From: Massilia cavernae
GTDB lineage: Bacteria > Pseudomonadota > Gammaproteobacteria > Burkholderiales > Burkholderiaceae_D
Assembly (NCBI RefSeq): GCF_003590855.1
Contig: NZ_QYUP01000175.1
Coordinates: 1 to 42,483, forward strand
Direction: 5' to 3'
DNA: 42,483 nt
The position numbers and the translations under genes are program-made. Each line of letters opens with the position of its first letter. Within the stretch, counting starts at the first letter, position 1. Shown piece by piece: positions 1 through 8,858 of the stretch. Under the pieces are notes generated by a model. It made no database searches. It was given only the letters and a program-made list of their open reading frames with translations, and was not told where the DNA came from.

Positions 1-354
1 ACGCGCGTGCGCAGCCAGTTCGCCAAGCTGTTCGAGCAATCGCTCAGCGTCGAACTGAAAAAGCAGGACGTGCGCCTGCTCGATTCCACCGTCCTGCACC
101 GCAAGACGGCGGCGGGCGGCCGCGCCAGCGACATCGAATACGAGTCGCTGAGCCGCTCCGCGCGCTTTGTGCTCGAAGTCGAACTGCTGGTGGTAAACGG
201 CGAAGTCGAGGCTGTGGCCACCCTGAAGGACCTGCGCAGCGGCGACATCGCGGCCAGCGTACGCCAGAAGGTCGACAACCTGGACAACGCGTCCGAGATC
301 GACCGCGTCAACCGCCGCCTGGTGCAGCGCCTGATGCAATACAAGTCGGTGTAA
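1..354 (+). CDS. 3' end of an unrecognised gene (partial)
   Basis: The reading frame is open from base 1 to a TAA at 352-354, so the gene enters from the left edge. A GTG at 7 is the first possible start, but nothing marks it as real and the frame continues upstream of it. The visible 117 residues are charged and soluble. They have no cysteine, no membrane segment and no motif I recognise, and the end (around VNRRLVQRLMQYKSV) looks helical. It is not the C-terminus of PilC, which often precedes pilD in this group. I assign no function. The coding frame itself is well supported by clean third-position GC bias. Confidence 0.6.
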   Translation, partial: TRVRSQFAKLFEQSLSVELKKQDVRLLDSTVLHRKTAAGGRASDIEYESLSRSARFVLEVELLVVNGEVEAVATLKDLRSGDIAASVRQKVDNLDNASEIDRVNRRLVQRLMQYKSV

Positions 355-371
355 AACCGCACGCCCCAGAA

Positions 372-392
372 CCGTCGCTCCCCGAGCGACGG
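372..392 (+). terminator. hairpin after the first gene, weak terminator candidate
   Basis: An 8-bp perfect stem, CCGTCGCT / AGCGACGG, with a 5-base loop lies 18 bases after the stop codon. No run of T follows, so it may stabilise the 3' end rather than terminate transcription. Confidence 0.3.
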
Positions 393-447
393 CGCTATCT
401 TGCATGGCCGATCGTTTATACTTCCGCCACGCAACTTTCCCACCACC

Positions 448-2451
448 ATGAAAATCGATAAGAATATTCCCGCGCTAGCCATCAAAGCGGCAGCGGGCGA
501 CGTCGACCTGTCCACCCATCCCAAGTACCGCAGCGACATCGACGGCCTGCGCGCCATCGCCGTGCTGGCGGTGGTACTGTTCCACGCGTTCCCCTCGCTG
601 CTGCCCGGCGGCTTCACCGGGGTCGACGTGTTCTTCGTGATTTCCGGCTTCCTGATTTCGACCATCCTGGTCAAGGAACACGCGCGCGGCAGCTTCACCT
701 TCGGCAGCTTCTACGCGCGCCGCATCCGCCGCATCTTCCCCTCGTTGCTGCTGGTGATGGCGTGCTGCTTCGCGTTCGGCTGGTTCGCGCTGTTCCCCGA
801 CGAATTGAAGCAGCTTGGCCTGCACCTGCTCGGGGGCGCCGGCTTCGTGTCGAACGCCGTGCTGTGGAACGAAGTGGGCTACTTCGACCGCGCCGCCGAC
901 ACCAAGCCGCTGCTGCACCTGTGGTCGCTCGCGATCGAGGAGCAGTTCTACATTTTCTGGCCGGTGCTGCTGCTGGTGGCCGCGAAGCGCCGCTTCAGCT
1001 TCATGGCGCTGGCGGCCGGCCTCGCGCTGCTGTCGTTCGCCATCAACGTCGGCTTCATCAAGGCCTTCCCCACCGCCGGCTTCTACTCGCCCGCCAGCCG
1101 CGCATGGGAGCTGCTGCTCGGCGCCGTACTGGCCTGCGCGATGCTGTCGCCGCGCGGCCTGCCACTATTGACAAATGCCGCCCCGGCGGCGCGCAACCTG
1201 CGCGCCGGCGCGGGCGCGCTGCTGCTGGCGCTCGGCCTGGCGCTGATCACGCGCGGCCACGCCTTCCCCGGCTGGTACGCGCTGCTGCCGACCGTTGGCA
1301 CGGTGCTCCTGATCAGCGCCGGCCAATCGGCCTGGTTCAACCGCGCGGTACTGTCGAACCGCGTGCTGGTGTGGTTCGGCCTGATCAGCTATCCGCTCTA
1401 CCTGTGGCACTGGCCGCTGCTGTCGTTTGCCCATATCGTCGAGTCGGGCACGCCGTCCGCACCGCTGCGCGCCGGCGCGGTGGCGCTGGCGGTCGTGCTG
1501 GCCTGGCTGACCTGGCGCTTCGTCGAGCGGCCGATGCGCTTCGGCGCCAGCCGCTACACGGTGGCGATCCTGGCCGCCGCGATGACACTGCTGGCGGCCA
1601 TCGGCGGCATGGCCTGGTTCAATAATGGCGTGCCGGAACGTGCCGCCATCCTGGACAACGCGCGCCACCAGAAATCGCTGGTGATGGTCGAGGACAGGGA
1701 CAACGCCGCGGCCTGCAAGCAGCGCTACGGCTTCGATTCGATGTACGAATACTGCCTGATGGCGCAGCCTGCCAGGGAACCAACGGTGGCCATGGTGGGC
1801 GACAGCCACGCCTACCATGTGTCGGCCGGGCTGCTGAAATACTATTCCAGCATCGGCGAAAACCTGGTCTATTTCGGCACCCGCCACCCGTACTGGAACC
1901 TGCCTGCGGAGGGCGACCCGTACCAGGAAGCCACCCAGCAGATGCTGGAACTGGCCCTGTCCACGCCGACCATCAAAACCGTGGTGATCTCGGCCCACGT
2001 GCGGATGGACGCCGTTTCCCCGTACGGCAAGCGCCTGGCCGACGCTGCACGCGACACGCTGCGGCGCTTCACCGCGGCCGGCAAGCACGTGATCTTCATG
2101 GACGACGTGCCGATCCTGCCGTTCGATCCGCGCGCCTGCATCAAGCGCGCCGGCGTGGCATCGTCCGCCACCCGCATCCCGTGCGCGATGCCGCGCGCCG
2201 AGGCCGAGGCGCAGACGCCGGAGCACTTCGCCGTGGTCGACGCTTTGATGAAGGAATTCCCGATGGTCGAGCGCTTCCGCCCAACGCCCTACCTGTGCGA
2301 TGCGAAGCTGTGCTGGGTGATGAAGGACGGCGAACTGCTGTTCCGCGACAAGGACCACCTCAGCTATGAAGGCGACCTGTTCATTGGTAAAAAATTTGCC
2401 GAGGAGCAAGCCCTAAAGGCTGCCCGGCGGGCCGGAAAAACCCTACAATAG
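448..2451 (+). CDS. membrane acyltransferase, AT3 domain plus SGNH domain (OafA/YrhL-like)
   Basis: This protein of about 667 residues probably O-acetylates a surface polysaccharide or lipopolysaccharide. Residues 25-400 form the multi-pass acyltransferase-3 domain. It starts with YRSDIDGLRAIAVLAVVLFH (conserved His near 46) and includes VDVFFVISGFLIS, a conserved RRIRRIFP loop and YPLYLWHWPLL. The last 220 residues form a periplasmic SGNH esterase-like domain, with GDSH at 451-454 (Ser453) and the closing DKDH at 634-637. This AT3-SGNH fusion is the usual architecture of family members that modify glycans. I chose the ATG at 448; a TTG at 400 is in frame, but its extra 16 residues do not fit the family. 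There is no strong ribosome binding site. The acceptor glycan cannot be told from the sequence, and no polysaccharide genes lie nearby. Confidence 0.85.
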   Translation: MKIDKNIPALAIKAAAGDVDLSTHPKYRSDIDGLRAIAVLAVVLFHAFPSLLPGGFTGVDVFFVISGFLISTILVKEHARGSFTFGSFYARRIRRIFPSLLLVMACCFAFGWFALFPDELKQLGLHLLGGAGFVSNAVLWNEVGYFDRAADTKPLLHLWSLAIEEQFYIFWPVLLLVAAKRRFSFMALAAGLALLSFAINVGFIKAFPTAGFYSPASRAWELLLGAVLACAMLSPRGLPLLTNAAPAARNLRAGAGALLLALGLALITRGHAFPGWYALLPTVGTVLLISAGQSAWFNRAVLSNRVLVWFGLISYPLYLWHWPLLSFAHIVESGTPSAPLRAGAVALAVVLAWLTWRFVERPMRFGASRYTVAILAAAMTLLAAIGGMAWFNNGVPERAAILDNARHQKSLVMVEDRDNAAACKQRYGFDSMYEYCLMAQPAREPTVAMVGDSHAYHVSAGLLKYYSSIGENLVYFGTRHPYWNLPAEGDPYQEATQQMLELALSTPTIKTVVISAHVRMDAVSPYGKRLADAARDTLRRFTAAGKHVIFMDDVPILPFDPRACIKRAGVASSATRIPCAMPRAEAEAQTPEHFAVVDALMKEFPMVERFRPTPYLCDAKLCWVMKDGELLFRDKDHLSYEGDLFIGKKFAEEQALKAARRAGKTLQ

Positions 2452-2500
2452 AATGATTCAGGGCATCACCCTTTCGATTTGAATCTGGAGCATCAACTTA

Positions 2501-3364
2501 GTGGAAATCCTTTTGTTCGCCCCTGCCGGATCGCTCGGCGCCGCCCTTGCCGCCGCCCTGCTCGGGCTATTGATCGGCAGCTTCCTGAACGTGGTGATCT
2601 ACCGCGTGCCGACGATGATGCAGCGCGAATCGGACAACTACGTCGCCAGCGAAAGCGGCAAGGAACTGCCCCACACCGACCGTTTCAACCTGATGCTGCC
2701 GCGCTCCGCCTGCCCGCATTGCGGCCACCAGATCACGGCGATGGAAAACATCCCGGTGATCAGCTGGCTGGTCCTGCGCGGCAAATGCCGCGCCTGCAAG
2801 GCGCCGATCTCGCCGCGCTACCCGCTGGTGGAAGTCTTCACCGGCCTGGTGTCGGCCGCGATGGTCTGGCACTTCGGCAGCGGAGCGATGGGCCTGGCCA
2901 CGCTGGTGTTCGCGTGGATGCTGATCGCGATGACCTTCATCGACTTCGACACCCAGCTGCTGCCCGACGACCTGACCTACCCACTGCTGTGGCTTGGCCT
3001 GCTGGTCAACCTGGACGCCATGTTCGTACCGCTGCGCGAGGCCGTCATCGGCGCCGCCGCCGGCTACCTGGTGCTGTGGGCGATCTACTGGCTGTTCAAG
3101 CTGGTGACCGGCAAGGAAGGCATGGGCTACGGCGACTTCAAGCTGCTGGCCGCCCTCGGCGCCTGGCTTGGCTGGGGTATGCTGCCGACGATTATCCTGC
3201 TGTCGTCGGTGGTCGGTGCAGTGGTCGGCATCAGCCTGATCGTCTTTACCAAGCATGGCCGCGAGAAGCCGATCCCGTTCGGCCCCTACCTCGCCGCCGC
3301 CGGCCTGATCGCCCTGCTGTTCGGGAACCAGGTGACCGCTTTCACCCAGTCCCTGCTGGCCTGA
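2501..3364 (+). CDS. pilD: type IV prepilin leader peptidase / N-methyltransferase
   Basis: PilD cleaves the leader peptide of type IV pilins and type II secretion pseudopilins and methylates the new N-terminus, at the inner membrane. The 287-residue protein has the N-terminal segment [18 protein letters not shown]. Its cytoplasmic zinc-type domain has two CxxC pairs (C71/C74 and C96/C99), and the later helices carry the two catalytic aspartate regions, FIDFD near 148 and GYGDFK at D212. Start is GTG with GGAG 10 bases upstream. It is followed one base later by coaE, the usual pilD-coaE-zapD-yacG order of betaproteobacteria. The usual partners pilB and pilC are not immediately upstream; an acyltransferase occupies that place. 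Confidence 0.95.
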   Translation: MEILLFAPAGSLGAALAAALLGLLIGSFLNVVIYRVPTMMQRESDNYVASESGKELPHTDRFNLMLPRSACPHCGHQITAMENIPVISWLVLRGKCRACKAPISPRYPLVEVFTGLVSAAMVWHFGSGAMGLATLVFAWMLIAMTFIDFDTQLLPDDLTYPLLWLGLLVNLDAMFVPLREAVIGAAAGYLVLWAIYWLFKLVTGKEGMGYGDFKLLAALGAWLGWGMLPTIILLSSVVGAVVGISLIVFTKHGREKPIPFGPYLAAAGLIALLFGNQVTAFTQSLLA

Positions 3365-3365
3365 T

Positions 3366-4004
3366 ATGACTACCGGCGCTGCCAGCGACAAGACCAGCCG
3401 CTTCAGCGTCGGCCTCACCGGCGGCATCGGCTGCGGCAAGACCACGGTTTCCGACATGTTTGCGGCGCTGGGCGCTTCCATCGTCGACACCGACCAGATC
3501 GCGCACTCGATGACCGTGCCGCACGGTCCCGCCATGCCGGCCATCCTGGCCGAATTCGGCGCCGGTTTCGCGGCGCCCGACGGCTCGCTCGACCGCGCCA
3601 AAATGCGCGCCCTGGTATTCGCGGACAGTACCGCGCGCCACCGCCTCGAAGCCATCCTGCACCCGATGATCCGCGACGCCGCCTACGCGGCGGCCGCCAT
3701 CGCCACCGGGCCGTACGTGATGTTCGTGGTGCCCCTCCTGATCGAATCGGGCAGCTGGGCTGACCGCGTCAGCCGCGTGCTGGCGGTCGACTGCCCCGAA
3801 GAACTGCAGGTGGCGCGGGTCGTCGCCCGTAATGGATTGGCAGAAGAACAAGTGCGCGCGATCATGGCGACCCAGGTAACGCGCCAGGCGCGACTCGCCG
3901 CGGCCGACGACGTGGTCGTCAATGACGCCGGACTGGAGGAACTGCGGCCGCAAATCGCCCGCCTTCATGCAAATTACATGGAATTTTCGGAGAGAATGGC
4001 TTGA
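3366..4004 (+). CDS. coaE: dephospho-CoA kinase
   Basis: CoaE phosphorylates the 3'-hydroxyl of dephospho-CoA with ATP, the last step of coenzyme A synthesis. The 212-residue protein has the P-loop GGIGCGKTT at 19-27 and the typical DTDQIAH substrate segment. Further on come the helical lid with LHPMIRD and the VVPLLIES strand. Length fits the family (about 200). It starts one base after the pilD stop and is probably translated from the same message. The gene downstream, zapD, begins about 85 bases later. Confidence 0.95.
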   Translation: MTTGAASDKTSRFSVGLTGGIGCGKTTVSDMFAALGASIVDTDQIAHSMTVPHGPAMPAILAEFGAGFAAPDGSLDRAKMRALVFADSTARHRLEAILHPMIRDAAYAAAAIATGPYVMFVVPLLIESGSWADRVSRVLAVDCPEELQVARVVARNGLAEEQVRAIMATQVTRQARLAAADDVVVNDAGLEELRPQIARLHANYMEFSERMA

Positions 4005-4089
4005 ATACCGCTGGAGCGTTTGTAATTTTGCTTCGCTTGGTTCAGAATCACGTGATTGTCGTTCAGCCTACATTAACAGGGATGTCATT

Positions 4090-4845
4090 TTGATCGTCTA
4101 CGAATACCCTTTCAACGAGCGCATTCGCACGTTGTTGCGGCTGGAAGACCTGTACGAGAAATTCAAGTTCTTTGTTCATCAAGAACACGCGATGCAGCAC
4201 CACGTCGCACTGTCGACGATCTTCGACATGCTGGAAGTGGCCGGCCGTGCCGACCTCAAGTCCGACCTGCTGCAGGAGCTCGAGCGGCAGAAACAAAGCC
4301 TGCTTAGCTACCGCTCCAATCCCAACGTGGTTCCCGAGATGCTCGACGCCGTGCTGTCCGAGCTGGAGACGGTCAGCGGCGCGCTGGTGGCGGCGCAGGG
4401 CAAGACAGGCCAGAACGTGCGCGACAACGAATGGTTGATGAGCATCCGCGGACGCACCATCATCCCGGGCGGCGCCTGCGAATTCGACCTGCCGTCCTAC
4501 CACGCCTGGCAACAACGCCCGGCGGAGCAGCGCTTCCGCGACATCACCAACTGGTTCGCGCCGCTGGCGCCGCTGTTCGACGCGCTGGCACTGGTGCTGC
4601 GCCTGTTGCGCGACTCCGGCGGCCCGGTCAAGATGATCGCGGTGGCAGGCAGCTACCAGCAGATGCTGCAGGGGAAGGTGTACCAGATGCTGCGGCTGTC
4701 GATCGACGAAACGCTGGGTGCGATTCCGGAGATCTCTGCCAACAAATACATGTTGTGGGTTCGCTTCACAACGCAGGGCGGCGATTTGAAACCGAAGCCG
4801 CTGGAAGACGATGTGCCGTTCGAACTCACGCTTTGCAACTTTTAA
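4090..4845 (+). CDS. zapD: cell division protein ZapD (DUF1342)
   Basis: ZapD binds the C-terminal peptide of FtsZ and bundles FtsZ filaments at midcell. The all-helical family signature is clear from the first residues: [20 protein letters not shown], then a long helical domain, and near the C-terminus the conserved [16 protein letters not shown] segment. I place the start at TTG 4090, with AGGGA about 8 bases upstream. The frame is open further upstream to 3922, but those residues overlap coaE and do not resemble the family. The resulting length of 251 matches ZapD. No ATG or GTG fits, so a TTG start is likely. Linkage to coaE and yacG is conserved in many proteobacteria. Confidence 0.93.
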   Translation: MIVYEYPFNERIRTLLRLEDLYEKFKFFVHQEHAMQHHVALSTIFDMLEVAGRADLKSDLLQELERQKQSLLSYRSNPNVVPEMLDAVLSELETVSGALVAAQGKTGQNVRDNEWLMSIRGRTIIPGGACEFDLPSYHAWQQRPAEQRFRDITNWFAPLAPLFDALALVLRLLRDSGGPVKMIAVAGSYQQMLQGKVYQMLRLSIDETLGAIPEISANKYMLWVRFTTQGGDLKPKPLEDDVPFELTLCNF

Positions 4846-4860
4846 CGACGTGAGTTATTT

Positions 4861-5043
4861 ATGCCAGTAGTAGCCTGCCCCACCTGCGGCAAGAAGGTCG
4901 AATGGACCGAAGCCAACAAGTACCGCCCGTTTTGTTCGGAGCGCTGCAAGCAGATCGACCTTGGCGCATGGGCCGAGGAGAAGTTCGTGATTCCGGGTCC
5001 GTCGGTCGATGACGATACGGTGCCGGATAAGGACAACGGTTAA
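4861..5043 (+). CDS. yacG: DNA gyrase inhibitor YacG, zinc-binding (DUF329)
   Basis: This 60-residue protein has the treble-clef zinc motif CPTCGK (C6, C9) and FCSERCK (C25, C29), followed by [14 protein letters not shown]. All of these are diagnostic of YacG. In E. coli YacG binds the GyrB C-terminal region and inhibits gyrase. It lies 15 bases after zapD in the expected order. The acidic tail [11 protein letters not shown] is typical in character. A dispersed repeat follows directly and separates it from the convergent Nudix gene. Confidence 0.93.
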   Translation: MPVVACPTCGKKVEWTEANKYRPFCSERCKQIDLGAWAEEKFVIPGPSVDDDTVPDKDNG

Positions 5044-5057
5044 GGTACGTTGAATTC

Positions 5058-5137
5058 GGCGGATGCGCTACGCTTATCCGCCCTACCGACCGTGGGATTC
5101 GAAGACACGTAGGGCGGATAAGCGAAGCGCATCCGCC
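5058..5137. repeat. REP-like inverted repeat pair, locus 1
   Basis: Two 29-base copies of one sequence face each other, at 5058-5086 (GGCGGATGCGC...CCCTAC) and 5109-5137 (GTAGGGCGG...CCGCC). There is one mismatch between the arms and a 22-base centre. The same 29-mer occurs as another inverted pair at 14335-14416. Each copy also has a short internal stem, GGCGGAT/ATCCGCC. It sits between convergent genes (yacG and the Nudix gene), where the long hairpin could terminate both transcripts. Confidence 0.85.
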
Positions 5138-5152
5138 GTGCACCGCGTTAGC

Positions 5153-5560
5153 CTATGCGTAACGCAATCTGTCCAACCACTCCAACAACGGTATCGTCGC
5201 CGGCAATAACGGTTCGACACCCACCGTCCCCTGCCACGCAAACGCCTGGCCTTCGAGGCTCTGCGGCTCGCCGCGCCATTCGCGGCTGATGAAGAAGTGC
5301 AGCCTCACGTGCGCGTGCTCATACACGTGCTCCACCCCGCACCACTCCTCCGCGCTGACGATCTCGATGCCCAGTTCTTCGACGAACTCGCGCTTCAACG
5401 CGTCCAGCACCGTTTCGCCCGGATCCACTTTCCCGCCCGGGAATTCCCAGTAGCCCGCATACGGCTTGCCTTCGGGCCGCTGCCCGAGCAGCACGTCGCC
5501 ATTCGGCTTCATCAAAATACCTACCGCCACGTCGATCGGGGGCACAGTCGTATCGGTCAT
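5153..5560 (-). CDS. mutT: Nudix hydrolase, MutT/8-oxo-dGTP type
   Basis: A 135-residue Nudix enzyme, probably hydrolysing 8-oxo-dGTP or a related nucleotide to protect DNA from oxidised precursors. The full Nudix box is present: G43, then E49, R57-E58, E61-E62 and G64 (GGKVDPGET...REFVEELG). The preceding YAGYWEFPGGK is typical of MutT. I chose the ATG at 5560, which overlaps the stop of the ATPase gene as ATGA, so the two are probably translationally coupled. The longer open frame upstream is low-complexity arginine-rich translation of the neighbour and is not real. The exact substrate is inferred from similarity only. Confidence 0.9.
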   Translation of the reverse strand: MTDTTVPPIDVAVGILMKPNGDVLLGQRPEGKPYAGYWEFPGGKVDPGETVLDALKREFVEELGIEIVSAEEWCGVEHVYEHAHVRLHFFISREWRGEPQSLEGQAFAWQGTVGVEPLLPATIPLLEWLDRLRYA

Positions 5561-6429
5561 TCGGGCAGCTTCCCCGCATAGTCCTTTGCGAACTGCCATG
5601 CCACGCGCCCCGAGCGCGAGCCGCGTTGCAGCGCCCAGCGCAGCGCGTCGCCGCGCGCCGACTCCACCTGTGCGTCGTCGCAGCCGAAGCTGCGCAGCCA
5701 GTGGCCGACGATATCGAGGTAGTCGTCCTGCTTGAATGGATAGAACGATAGCCACAGGCCGAAGCGCTCCGATAGCGAGACTTTTTCTTCCACGGTTTCG
5801 CCCGGATGCAGGTCGCCGTCGCCGGTGGCGGTGTAGCCCGCGTTGTCCGACATTTTTTCAGGCATCAGGTGGCGCCGGTTGGAGGTGGCGTAGATCAGCA
5901 CATTGTCCGACTGCGCCGACACGCCGCCGTCGAGCGCCACTTTCAGCGCCTTGTAGCCGCCTTCGCCCTCTTCGAACGACAGGTCGTCGCAGAAGATCAC
6001 GAAGCGCTCGGGACGCCCGGCCACCAGGTCGACGATGTCGGCCAGTTCGGCCAGGTCGGCCTTGTCGACTTCGATCAGGCGCAGGCCGTCCGGCGCGAAC
6101 TGGTTCAGGCAGGCCTTGATCAGCGAGGACTTGCCGGTGCCGCGCGCGCCCGTCAGCAGCACGTTGTTGGCCGGCCGGCCCTGCACGAACTGGCGCGTGT
6201 TCTGTTCGATCTGCTGCTTTTGCGCGGCGATGTTGTGCAGGTCGTCGAGCGCGATCTGCGACACGTGCACCACCGGCTGCAGGTAGCTGGCGCCGGTGCC
6301 GCGCTTGCGCCAGCGGAAGGCGAAGCTGCGCTTCCAGTCAGGCTCGCGCGGGTAGCTGGGTGGAAGCACCGCCTCCACCCGCTGCAGCAGCGCTTCGGCG
6401 CGCTGCAGGAACTGTTCGAGTGGAGTCAT
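5557..6429 (-). CDS. DUF815-type AAA+ ATPase
   Basis: A predicted ATPase of about 290 residues in the DUF815 family, whose role is not established. Walker A is GARGTGKS at 94-101 and Walker B is FVIFCDDLSFE, with Asp148-Asp149. The segments GGVSAQSDNVLIYATSNRRHLMPE (sensor-1 region, split here) and SLSERFGLWLSFYPF are strongly conserved in the family. Start is ATG 6429; the frame further upstream overlaps argJ and looks like a shadow. It sits between argJ and the Nudix gene, a neighbourhood widely kept in betaproteobacteria, with 5 bases to argJ and a 4-base overlap with mutT. The family resembles DnaC/ClpX-like loaders only in the nucleotide fold. Confidence 0.9.
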   Translation of the reverse strand: MTPLEQFLQRAEALLQRVEAVLPPSYPREPDWKRSFAFRWRKRGTGASYLQPVVHVSQIALDDLHNIAAQKQQIEQNTRQFVQGRPANNVLLTGARGTGKSSLIKACLNQFAPDGLRLIEVDKADLAELADIVDLVAGRPERFVIFCDDLSFEEGEGGYKALKVALDGGVSAQSDNVLIYATSNRRHLMPEKMSDNAGYTATGDGDLHPGETVEEKVSLSERFGLWLSFYPFKQDDYLDIVGHWLRSFGCDDAQVESARGDALRWALQRGSRSGRVAWQFAKDYAGKLPE

Positions 6430-6434
6430 GCGGC

Positions 6435-7673
6435 TTACGAGCGGTAGTCGGCGTTGATGGTGACGTAGTCGTGCGACAGGTCGCAGGTCCACACCGTGGC
6501 GGTCGCATCGCCGCGCGCCAGCTTGACGCGCACGGTGATCTCGCTCTGCTTCATCACGCGCTGGCCGTCCGCTTCCTGGTAGTCTGGATTGCGGCCGCCA
6601 TTCTTGGCCACCCACACGTCGTCCAGGTACATGTCGAGCTTCGTCACGTCGAGGTCGTCCACGCCGGCATAGCCTATCGCGGCCAGGATGCGGCCCAGGT
6701 TAGGGTCGGAGGCGAAGAAGGCGGTCTTGACCAGCGGCGAGTGCGCGATCGAGTACGCGATCTTGCGGCATTCCTCGACATCCTTGCCCTCGTCCACCGT
6801 GATGGCGATGAACTTGGTGGCGCCTTCGCCGTCGCGAATGATCTGTTGCGCCAGGTTGCGCGAGATGTCGGTGACGGCGTCGCGCAGTTCGGCGTATTCC
6901 GGCGCGTCGGTGGAATTCACTTCCAGGCTGCCGGCGCCGGTGGCGATCAGCATGAAGGAATCGTTGGTCGAGGTGTCGCCGTCGATGGTGATGCAGTTGA
7001 ACGAGTGGTCGGCAGCGTGGCGCACCAGCTGGTCGAGCACCGGCTGCGCGACCTTGGCGTCGAATGCCAGGTAGCCCAGCATGGTGGCCATGTTCGGCTT
7101 GATCATGCCGGCGCCCTTGCTGATGCCGGTCATGGTGACGCTGTGGCCGCCGATGGTGACCGTGCGCGACGCCGCCTTCGGCTGGGTGTCGGTGGTCATG
7201 ATCGCTTCGGCCGCGTTGTACCAGTTATCCAGCTGCAGGTTGGCGATCGCATCCGGCAGGCCGGCGATGATTTTCTGGACCGGCAGCGGTTCGAGGATAA
7301 CGCCGGTGGAGAAAGGCAGGATCTGCTGCGGGTCGAGTTCGAGCATGCGCGCCAGCACCTTGCAGGTCTCGCGTGCGTTTTCCAGGCCGGACTCGCCGGT
7401 GCCGGCGTTGGCATTGCCTGTGTTGACCACCAGCGCGCGGATCTTCTTGCCGCCCGCGCCAGCCGCGGCCAGGTTGGCCTTGCTGATCTGGACCGGCGCC
7501 GCGCAGAAGCGGTTTTTGGTGAACACGCCCGCCACGGTGGCGGTCTCCGCCAGCTTCATGACCAGCACGTCCTTGCGGTCGGGCTTCTTGATGCCGGCTT
7601 CGGCAAAGCCGATTTCGATTCCGTTGACGGGTTTCAGGTCTTCGGCGACGGGCAGGGGGGAATTGACGGCCAT
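6435..7673 (-). CDS. argJ: bifunctional ornithine acetyltransferase / N-acetylglutamate synthase
   Basis: ArgJ transfers the acetyl group from N-acetylornithine to glutamate, recycling acetyl in arginine synthesis; bifunctional forms also use acetyl-CoA. The protein of about 412 residues carries the autoprocessing site [10 protein letters not shown]. Self-cleavage before Thr197 yields alpha and beta chains, with Thr as nucleophile. Further family segments are NTGNANAGTG and [11 protein letters not shown]. The start at ATG 7673 gives the normal length; the open frame continues to 7886 but without family similarity. The gene is followed within 5 bases by the ATPase gene. No arginine-specific operator was recognised upstream. 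Confidence 0.95.
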   Translation of the reverse strand: MAVNSPLPVAEDLKPVNGIEIGFAEAGIKKPDRKDVLVMKLAETATVAGVFTKNRFCAAPVQISKANLAAAGAGGKKIRALVVNTGNANAGTGESGLENARETCKVLARMLELDPQQILPFSTGVILEPLPVQKIIAGLPDAIANLQLDNWYNAAEAIMTTDTQPKAASRTVTIGGHSVTMTGISKGAGMIKPNMATMLGYLAFDAKVAQPVLDQLVRHAADHSFNCITIDGDTSTNDSFMLIATGAGSLEVNSTDAPEYAELRDAVTDISRNLAQQIIRDGEGATKFIAITVDEGKDVEECRKIAYSIAHSPLVKTAFFASDPNLGRILAAIGYAGVDDLDVTKLDMYLDDVWVAKNGGRNPDYQEADGQRVMKQSEITVRVKLARGDATATVWTCDLSHDYVTINADYRS

Positions 7674-7768
7674 GGCGGGTTCTCTAGCGGTGGAATGGAA
7701 GCCGCTATTGTACTGCCTGAAGCGCAAACGTGAGGTTTCGACCACATTCCCCGCTCGCCCCGCTCCTT

Positions 7769-8011
7769 CTAGCGGCGCGCCGTCGCGTCGGCGCTGGACC
7801 ACACCTGCATGCACTGCGAGCCGGTCCAGCTGGTGCTTTCGGGGCAGGTGCACTGCTTGTCCCTGATCTCGCTGTTGGCGGGGCACTGGGCCTGCTGCGA
7901 CTGGCCGACCGGTCCCGCCACCTCAGGCACATGCCGAGGCGGACGCACGCCCCACCACAAGGCGACCAGCAAGCCAGCAACAACGACAACCGCGGCGCGA
8001 AGCGAGTTCAT
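7769..8011 (-). CDS. small membrane-anchored cysteine-rich protein, unknown
   Basis: This is an 80-residue hypothetical protein. It opens with [21 protein letters not shown], a single hydrophobic segment that may be an anchor or an uncleaved signal. A proline-rich stretch and a short periplasmic domain with four cysteines (CPANS...QCTCPES...QC) follow. The spacing suggests one or two disulfides, in a pattern like small EGF- or Kazal-like secreted domains, but I do not recognise the family. AAGGA stands 5 bases before the ATG at 8011, which supports this start over the upstream in-frame ATG at 8044. It lies between the IalB-like gene and argJ on the same strand. Confidence 0.65.
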   Translation of the reverse strand: MNSLRAAVVVVAGLLVALWWGVRPPRHVPEVAGPVGQSQQAQCPANSEIRDKQCTCPESTSWTGSQCMQVWSSADATARR

Positions 8012-8134
8012 GGCATCCTTCGTTATCAGGAATCGATGCTCCACGATTGCAGCAAGCCGCCGCGCTTGAGTTGGGAATAGTCAACTAATGTGCAGGGTGC
8101 CGGCACGCGGTACCGGATCGGTCAAGCGTGGGCG

Positions 8135-8764
8135 CTACAGCGCGGCCATTTTTCGCAGCGGGGCCTGCGGGCTGCCCTTGTAGCGCCGCAGGGCGTCGAG
8201 GGCGCGTTCGAAGCCGGCCAGCGAGATGGGCAGGACGATTTGCTGGCCGCCCTGGTGCAGGTAGGCGAAGTGCGCCTGCTTGCCGGTGCACCAGACCTGC
8301 AGCACCTCCGGCACCAGCCTGCCGGCCGCCTCGCAGCGGCTGCGGTCGCAGCTGCTGATGACCAGGCGCAGGGCGGGACGGTCGTCGATCCTGATGCCGA
8401 TGCCGGCCTTCTGTACGGCGCTTGCGGAGAAGCGCGCGCGCAGGGTCGGCACCTGGTCGGAGTCGGCGAAATCGACCGTCAGCCCTACCACCACCTGGCG
8501 CTTCTGCAGATTGACGGCGACCAGCTGCGATACCATGCAGCGCTCGGCCTGAGCGCCGTGGCTGTAGCCTGCCACCGCGCATGAATAACCCCACGCGCCG
8601 AAGCGCTCCTCTCGCGTGACCCGCGGTTTGCCATCGGCAGGCGCCATGATGCCGCTGTCCTTCCCAGCCGCGCTTGCGGGCGCGGCGGACAGCAGTGCGG
8701 CCAGGGCGAGCGCGCCGGTGCAGCCTGCAGCAAGGAGCGCAAACAGCATTGGTATTGTTTTCAT
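8135..8764 (-). CDS. IalB-like secreted protein (invasion-associated locus B family)
   Basis: A 209-residue exported protein. Residues 1-33 form a signal peptide, with a long alanine/leucine core ending around APASAAG. The mature part shows IalB-family features: ERFGAWGYSC, then a second cysteine in ERCMVSQ. A second cysteine pair, SSCDRSRC, precedes the VLQVWCTGKQAHFAYL region. The name comes from a Bartonella locus, but family members are common in non-pathogens and their function is mostly unknown. Location is presumably the periplasm or outer membrane. The start at ATG 8764 fits the signal peptide; only a weak AGCGAG lies upstream. An inverted repeat about 95 bases upstream could be regulatory. 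Confidence 0.72.
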   Translation of the reverse strand: MKTIPMLFALLAAGCTGALALAALLSAAPASAAGKDSGIMAPADGKPRVTREERFGAWGYSCAVAGYSHGAQAERCMVSQLVAVNLQKRQVVVGLTVDFADSDQVPTLRARFSASAVQKAGIGIRIDDRPALRLVISSCDRSRCEAAGRLVPEVLQVWCTGKQAHFAYLHQGGQQIVLPISLAGFERALDALRRYKGSPQAPLRKMAAL

Positions 8765-8858
8765 TATTTGCTCGCTTGGTCATGAAAGCGTGCCGACGAA
8801 CCCTGTCCCAGGCCGACGCAAAAACCGTACCAATGCGAATGAATTTTAAAAATCAAAC

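Noticed and set aside
1165..2409. A 414-residue minus-strand frame opposite the acyltransferase
   Set aside because: Antisense shadow with His/Arg/Gln-rich composition and no domain.
3922..4089. Upstream extension of zapD
   Set aside because: The frame is open, but it overlaps coaE and lacks family similarity; the ZapD N-terminus begins exactly after the TTG at 4090.
8085..8783. Alternative 232-residue frame over the IalB-like gene
   Set aside because: Arginine-rich shadow; the other frame has a signal peptide and the family cysteines.
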